Below, piece after piece: positions 61,773-64,000 of a stretch of 64,000 nt of DNA. The notes beneath the pieces were generated by a model that searched no databases, had not been told where the DNA came from, and saw only the letters and a list, made by a program, of their open reading frames with translations. The DNA lies in assembly GCA_913057825.1 (NCBI GenBank), contig CAJXOW010000005.1, positions 1-64,000 on the forward strand, written 5' to 3'. This DNA comes from an uncultured Balneolaceae bacterium. Lineage in GTDB: Bacteria > Bacteroidota > Rhodothermia > Balneolales > Balneolaceae. A program made the translations under genes and the position numbers. The first letter of the stretch is position 1. Every line of letters starts with the position of its first letter.

Positions 61773-63281
61773 TCAGGAATCGTTATTATCAGGGCTTTCA
61801 TACCCCTTCCTATTTGTAATAAACAACGGAGTTTTTGAAAAACCAAGTGCCCCGGTAATTATTAATCCCCCGACCAATAAACCAGCTCGAACCATGAGTG
61901 GATTTCCAAGTTGCTTAATCAAATACGGGGCCGCCAACACAAGGCCAACGCCTGTTGCCATCATCATACCGGTGCGAATGATTTGATAGGGCACCGGATA
62001 CGATCGCTGACTGTAAACATATATCATGATCGCCATCACGGCGTAGCTGGCTACGGTGGAAAACGCCGCACCTGACATGCCGTAGCGAGGAACCATGAAA
62101 TAGTTGGCCGCAATCGTTACCGCTGCCCCGACCAAGGTTACTTGCGGCAGCCGCCCGGTTTTCTCGCGAATGAAAATACCCGCCGTAAAATTAACGTACC
62201 ATCCCTGGAACCAGTAGGCCAGCAACAAAAACGGAACGATATGCAGTCCCATCCAGTATTGTTCCCCGATGAGCGTAACGTCCAAAATGGGTATGCGAAT
62301 AGCCACAATCTGTTCGGCAAAGAGGGATATCCCCAGGAACAACACCGCCGCAATCATGTTGAAATACGTGAAAGCGTGGCTGAACAATTTGGGAGCGTGT
62401 TCGTCCTCGGCATGACGCAGAAAGAACGGCTGCCAGGCCATGCGAAACATCTGGATAAACAACAGCATGAAAACCGCCAGTTTGTAGCATGCATTATAGA
62501 CCCCCACCACGGCCTCGGCGGTAAAATCAGCACCGTAGATTCGAGTCACATTGAAGTGGGTCATACTGTTGAGGAAAAACCGGTCAATAAACTCGTTTAC
62601 GGCATAGGCTATACCGGTAGGCACAAAAGGCAACCCGAAAGCCAGGGCCCGTCGGGTGATGAGCTGGTTGAACTCGCCCGCCAGCTGCCGGGCTGTCAAT
62701 CCCCAGAGGAGCAGCGTCGTCGTGGCCGAAGCGATCAAATTACTGGCAAATACCGCCTCGATCCCCCATCCCTGGGCAAGGACCAGGTAAAAGTTCAGTA
62801 CCAGATTGATGGCCACGTTCATGACTTTCAGACCCGAAAAAAGCCACGAGCGACGAACCAGGCGAAGCTCGGCAAAGGGAACGATGCCCATCGCATCAAA
62901 CCAGAGGATGCCGAGCATCATGAGGTAAATTGATGAGGGACCGTTATCCAGCCCGATCATCGGCAACGCAACGGGACGCAACAGCCAAAGTCCGAACACC
63001 AGCAACGTCGCTCCGCCGAGCAGTGTTAGCTGCAGCGTCTTGAATACGTGCTTCGACTGCTCTCGCTTCGCCCCATAGCGCAGATAAGCCGACTCCATCC
63101 CGAAGGTGAACAACACGTGCAGAAAGGCAATCGCACTGTACACGAGTCCCACGATACCGTACGACGACGGATCGAAAACATCGGTATAGAAAGGAACCAG
63201 CAGGTAATTGAGGAAACGGGCTACGACACTGCTGATGCCGTATACCAGGGTGTCCGACAGTAATTCTTTAAGTTTCTTCAA
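61773..63281 (-). CDS. Wzx-like oligosaccharide flippase
   Basis: 502 residues with twelve to fourteen membrane helices. The N-terminus SDTLVYGISSVVARFLNYLLVPFYTDVFDPSSYGIVGLVY is the standard polysaccharide biosynthesis protein (MOP superfamily) opening. It should move a lipid-linked sugar across the inner membrane, but no glycosyltransferase genes surround it, so the glycan is unknown. Its start lies 38 bp after the crcB stop, on the same strand. Confidence 0.88.
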   Translation of the reverse strand: MKKLKELLSDTLVYGISSVVARFLNYLLVPFYTDVFDPSSYGIVGLVYSAIAFLHVLFTFGMESAYLRYGAKREQSKHVFKTLQLTLLGGATLLVFGLWLLRPVALPMIGLDNGPSSIYLMMLGILWFDAMGIVPFAELRLVRRSWLFSGLKVMNVAINLVLNFYLVLAQGWGIEAVFASNLIASATTTLLLWGLTARQLAGEFNQLITRRALAFGLPFVPTGIAYAVNEFIDRFFLNSMTHFNVTRIYGADFTAEAVVGVYNACYKLAVFMLLFIQMFRMAWQPFFLRHAEDEHAPKLFSHAFTYFNMIAAVLFLGISLFAEQIVAIRIPILDVTLIGEQYWMGLHIVPFLLLAYWFQGWYVNFTAGIFIREKTGRLPQVTLVGAAVTIAANYFMVPRYGMSGAAFSTVASYAVMAIMIYVYSQRSYPVPYQIIRTGMMMATGVGLVLAAPYLIKQLGNPLMVRAGLLVGGLIITGALGFSKTPLFITNRKGYESPDNNDS

Positions 63282-63319
63282 CTAGCGAATTTGGTTTTGA
63301 ACAAGTCGCACTGTGATTT

Positions 63320-63691
63320 TTATAATATCCGGACCAACATCAAGCCCAACCATGCTGCAAAAAACCCAATTATCAAACTGAGACCGGCATATAGAAAACC
63401 GGACAGATACTGCGCCTCTTGCAGCAGGGTCAGTCCTTCATATGAAAACGTGGAAAAAGTAGTAAATCCCCCGCAAAAACCGGTCATCAGCAATTTCTGA
63501 TACTCCGTGGCCATATTATATCGAATACTTAATGAATATAACAGACCGATAAGAAAGCAACCAAGAATATTGACCGCAAAGGTACCCATAGGAAAGGATA
63601 GGAATGCACTGCGTTCGATGTGAACAGCCACCAGGTACCTCAAATAACTGCCGATAAAACCCCCGCTGCCAATCAATAAAAATATTTTCAT
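63320..63691 (-). CDS. crcB: Fluoride efflux channel
   Basis: 123 residues with four membrane helices. Fluc/CrcB hallmarks are GSGGFIGSYLRYLVA, the pore asparagine in NILGCFLIGLLYSL and GFCGGFTTFSTFSYE with the phenylalanine box. Two copies assemble as an antiparallel dimer to expel F-. A fluoride riboswitch and a promoter precede it, and the SD AGGAG lies 11 to 15 bases upstream of the ATG inside a switching hairpin. Confidence 0.96.
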   Translation of the reverse strand: MKIFLLIGSGGFIGSYLRYLVAVHIERSAFLSFPMGTFAVNILGCFLIGLLYSLSIRYNMATEYQKLLMTGFCGGFTTFSTFSYEGLTLLQEAQYLSGFLYAGLSLIIGFFAAWLGLMLVRIL

Positions 63692-63704
63692 AAGTAACTA
63701 ATCC

Positions 63705-63744
63705 ACTCCTGTTTTAGTTCAAATATTTAAGTTCAAACAGGAGT
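63705..63744 (-). promoter_or_regulatory. crcB: SD-sequestering hairpin (riboswitch expression platform)
   Basis: On the minus strand ACTCCTGTTT (63735-63744) can pair with AAACAGGAGT (63705-63714) around a 20-nt AU-rich loop. The second arm holds the crcB Shine-Dalgarno AGGAG. The first arm is also the 3' strand of the fluoride aptamer, so the two pairings exclude each other; F- would free the ribosome site. Confidence 0.75.
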
Positions 63745-63790
63745 CATCAGTTCAACACGGGAACAGTTAAAGGCGAACTCCATCGCCCGC
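63734..63790 (-). promoter_or_regulatory. Fluoride riboswitch (crcB motif) aptamer
   Basis: Reading the minus strand from 63790, the order is GGGCGATGGAG, TTCGCC, TTTAACTG, a short stem-loop, then CTGATGACTCC. This matches the crcB-motif layout: GGCGAUGG opening, GCC closing strand, AA-CUG, hairpin, CUGAUG and a 3' strand (ACTCC) that pairs with GGAGT. Its place directly upstream of crcB on the same strand makes the call strong. Confidence 0.88.
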
Positions 63791-63808
63791 TCTGTTTCAA
63801 GAGCCTGA

Positions 63809-63839
63809 TAAATGTAACAGAAATTTCAAATACCTCAAA
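63809..63839 (-). promoter_or_regulatory. Candidate promoter of the crcB transcript
   Basis: Minus-strand boxes TTTG (63836-63839) and TACATTTA (63809-63816; one base off TAnnTTTG) with a 19-bp spacer, the spacing known for Bacteroidota. A start near 63802 would place the aptamer about 12 nt into the RNA. Confidence 0.5.
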
Positions 63840-63886
63840 AAGTATCAGGCAACCAATTTATTATGCTATCCTTTCGGATCACATTC

Positions 63887-64000
63887 TTATGCCCGAACAC
63901 TGCTGATCACAGCATCAACTCCCAGTTTATAACTGTCCACTCCCAGGCCGGTGATAATACCGTCACATACCTCTCCTGTCATCGATTTTGAGCGAAACTT
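63887..64000 (-). CDS. aroQ: 3-dehydroquinate dehydratase, type II (C-terminal 37 residues)
   Basis: A frame open to the window end and closed by TAA at 63887-63889 reads ...FRSKSMTGEVCDGIITGLG then VDSYKLGVDAVISSV. This matches the conserved end of type II dehydroquinases (EFRxxS...G.I.G.G..SY.LALxA). The enzyme makes 3-dehydroshikimate in aromatic amino acid synthesis. The rest lies beyond the window. It is on the same strand as crcB but crcB has its own promoter. Confidence 0.8.
   Translation of the reverse strand, partial: KFRSKSMTGEVCDGIITGLGVDSYKLGVDAVISSVRA

Overview
The window is a 64 kb piece of a bacterial chromosome with dense, mostly housekeeping genes and unusually repeat-rich intergenic spaces. 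Gene content points to the Bacteroidota/Balneolota/Rhodothermota assemblage, probably a halotolerant aerobe. The supporting signs are a type IX secretion sorting domain, a CarB that lacks its C-terminal MGS-like domain, few Shine-Dalgarno sites, TAnnTTTG-type promoter boxes and acidic protein composition. This placement is inference from family features; no 16S rRNA gene is present.

Region 1 (1-27.4 kb) is a haem biosynthesis neighbourhood. It encodes all nine enzymes of the C5/protoporphyrin route from glutamyl-tRNA to haem: hemG (cut by the window start), hemL, hemB, hemF, hemE, hemD, hemC, hemA and hemH. All except hemG are on the minus strand. HemF and the FAD-type HemG need oxygen, so this is the aerobic branch. 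The set is interrupted by pruA, envelope proteins, dodecin, a radical SAM protein, a DUF423 protein, an MFS exporter, a Na/Pi cotransporter and two toxin-antitoxin-like pairs (MazEF and DUF433/PIN-like).

Region 2 (27.9-41.3 kb) holds a polytopic membrane protein translationally coupled to a decaprenyl-phosphate phosphoribosyltransferase-like UbiA protein, an OmpR-type two-component system, an SDR, a secreted EEP hydrolase, a DUF58 protein, an amidinohydrolase and carA/carB. Region 3 (41.4-54.6 kb) holds a LamG/T9SS protein, RecQ, a cyclic-nucleotide-domain histidine kinase with a response regulator, and a DASS transporter with an OprP-like porin. Region 4 (54.9-64 kb) holds a Ddl-like ligase, a peptide-binding lipoprotein with NAD kinase, malate dehydrogenase, a NYN-cold-shock fusion protein, a flippase, crcB under a fluoride riboswitch, and the 3' end of an aroQ gene.

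The most unusual material is intergenic. Eight elements of about 150-180 bp form two families with conserved, asymmetric inner motifs. Their 19-34 bp outer arms are nearly perfect inverted repeats whose sequence is specific to each copy. A second group, in more than a dozen spacers, consists of arrays of 7-8 bp words (GGCTSGAR, GATTTAT/ATTAATG, GGTGAAA, TGGAGCNT, GAAAGYT). Most are arranged as facing inverted arms around an AT-rich spacer of roughly 50-150 bp, and several touch or supply stop codons of neighbouring genes. A third class is a C-rich/G-rich hairpin repeat. The shared architecture with different word vocabularies is the best candidate here for an undescribed system.
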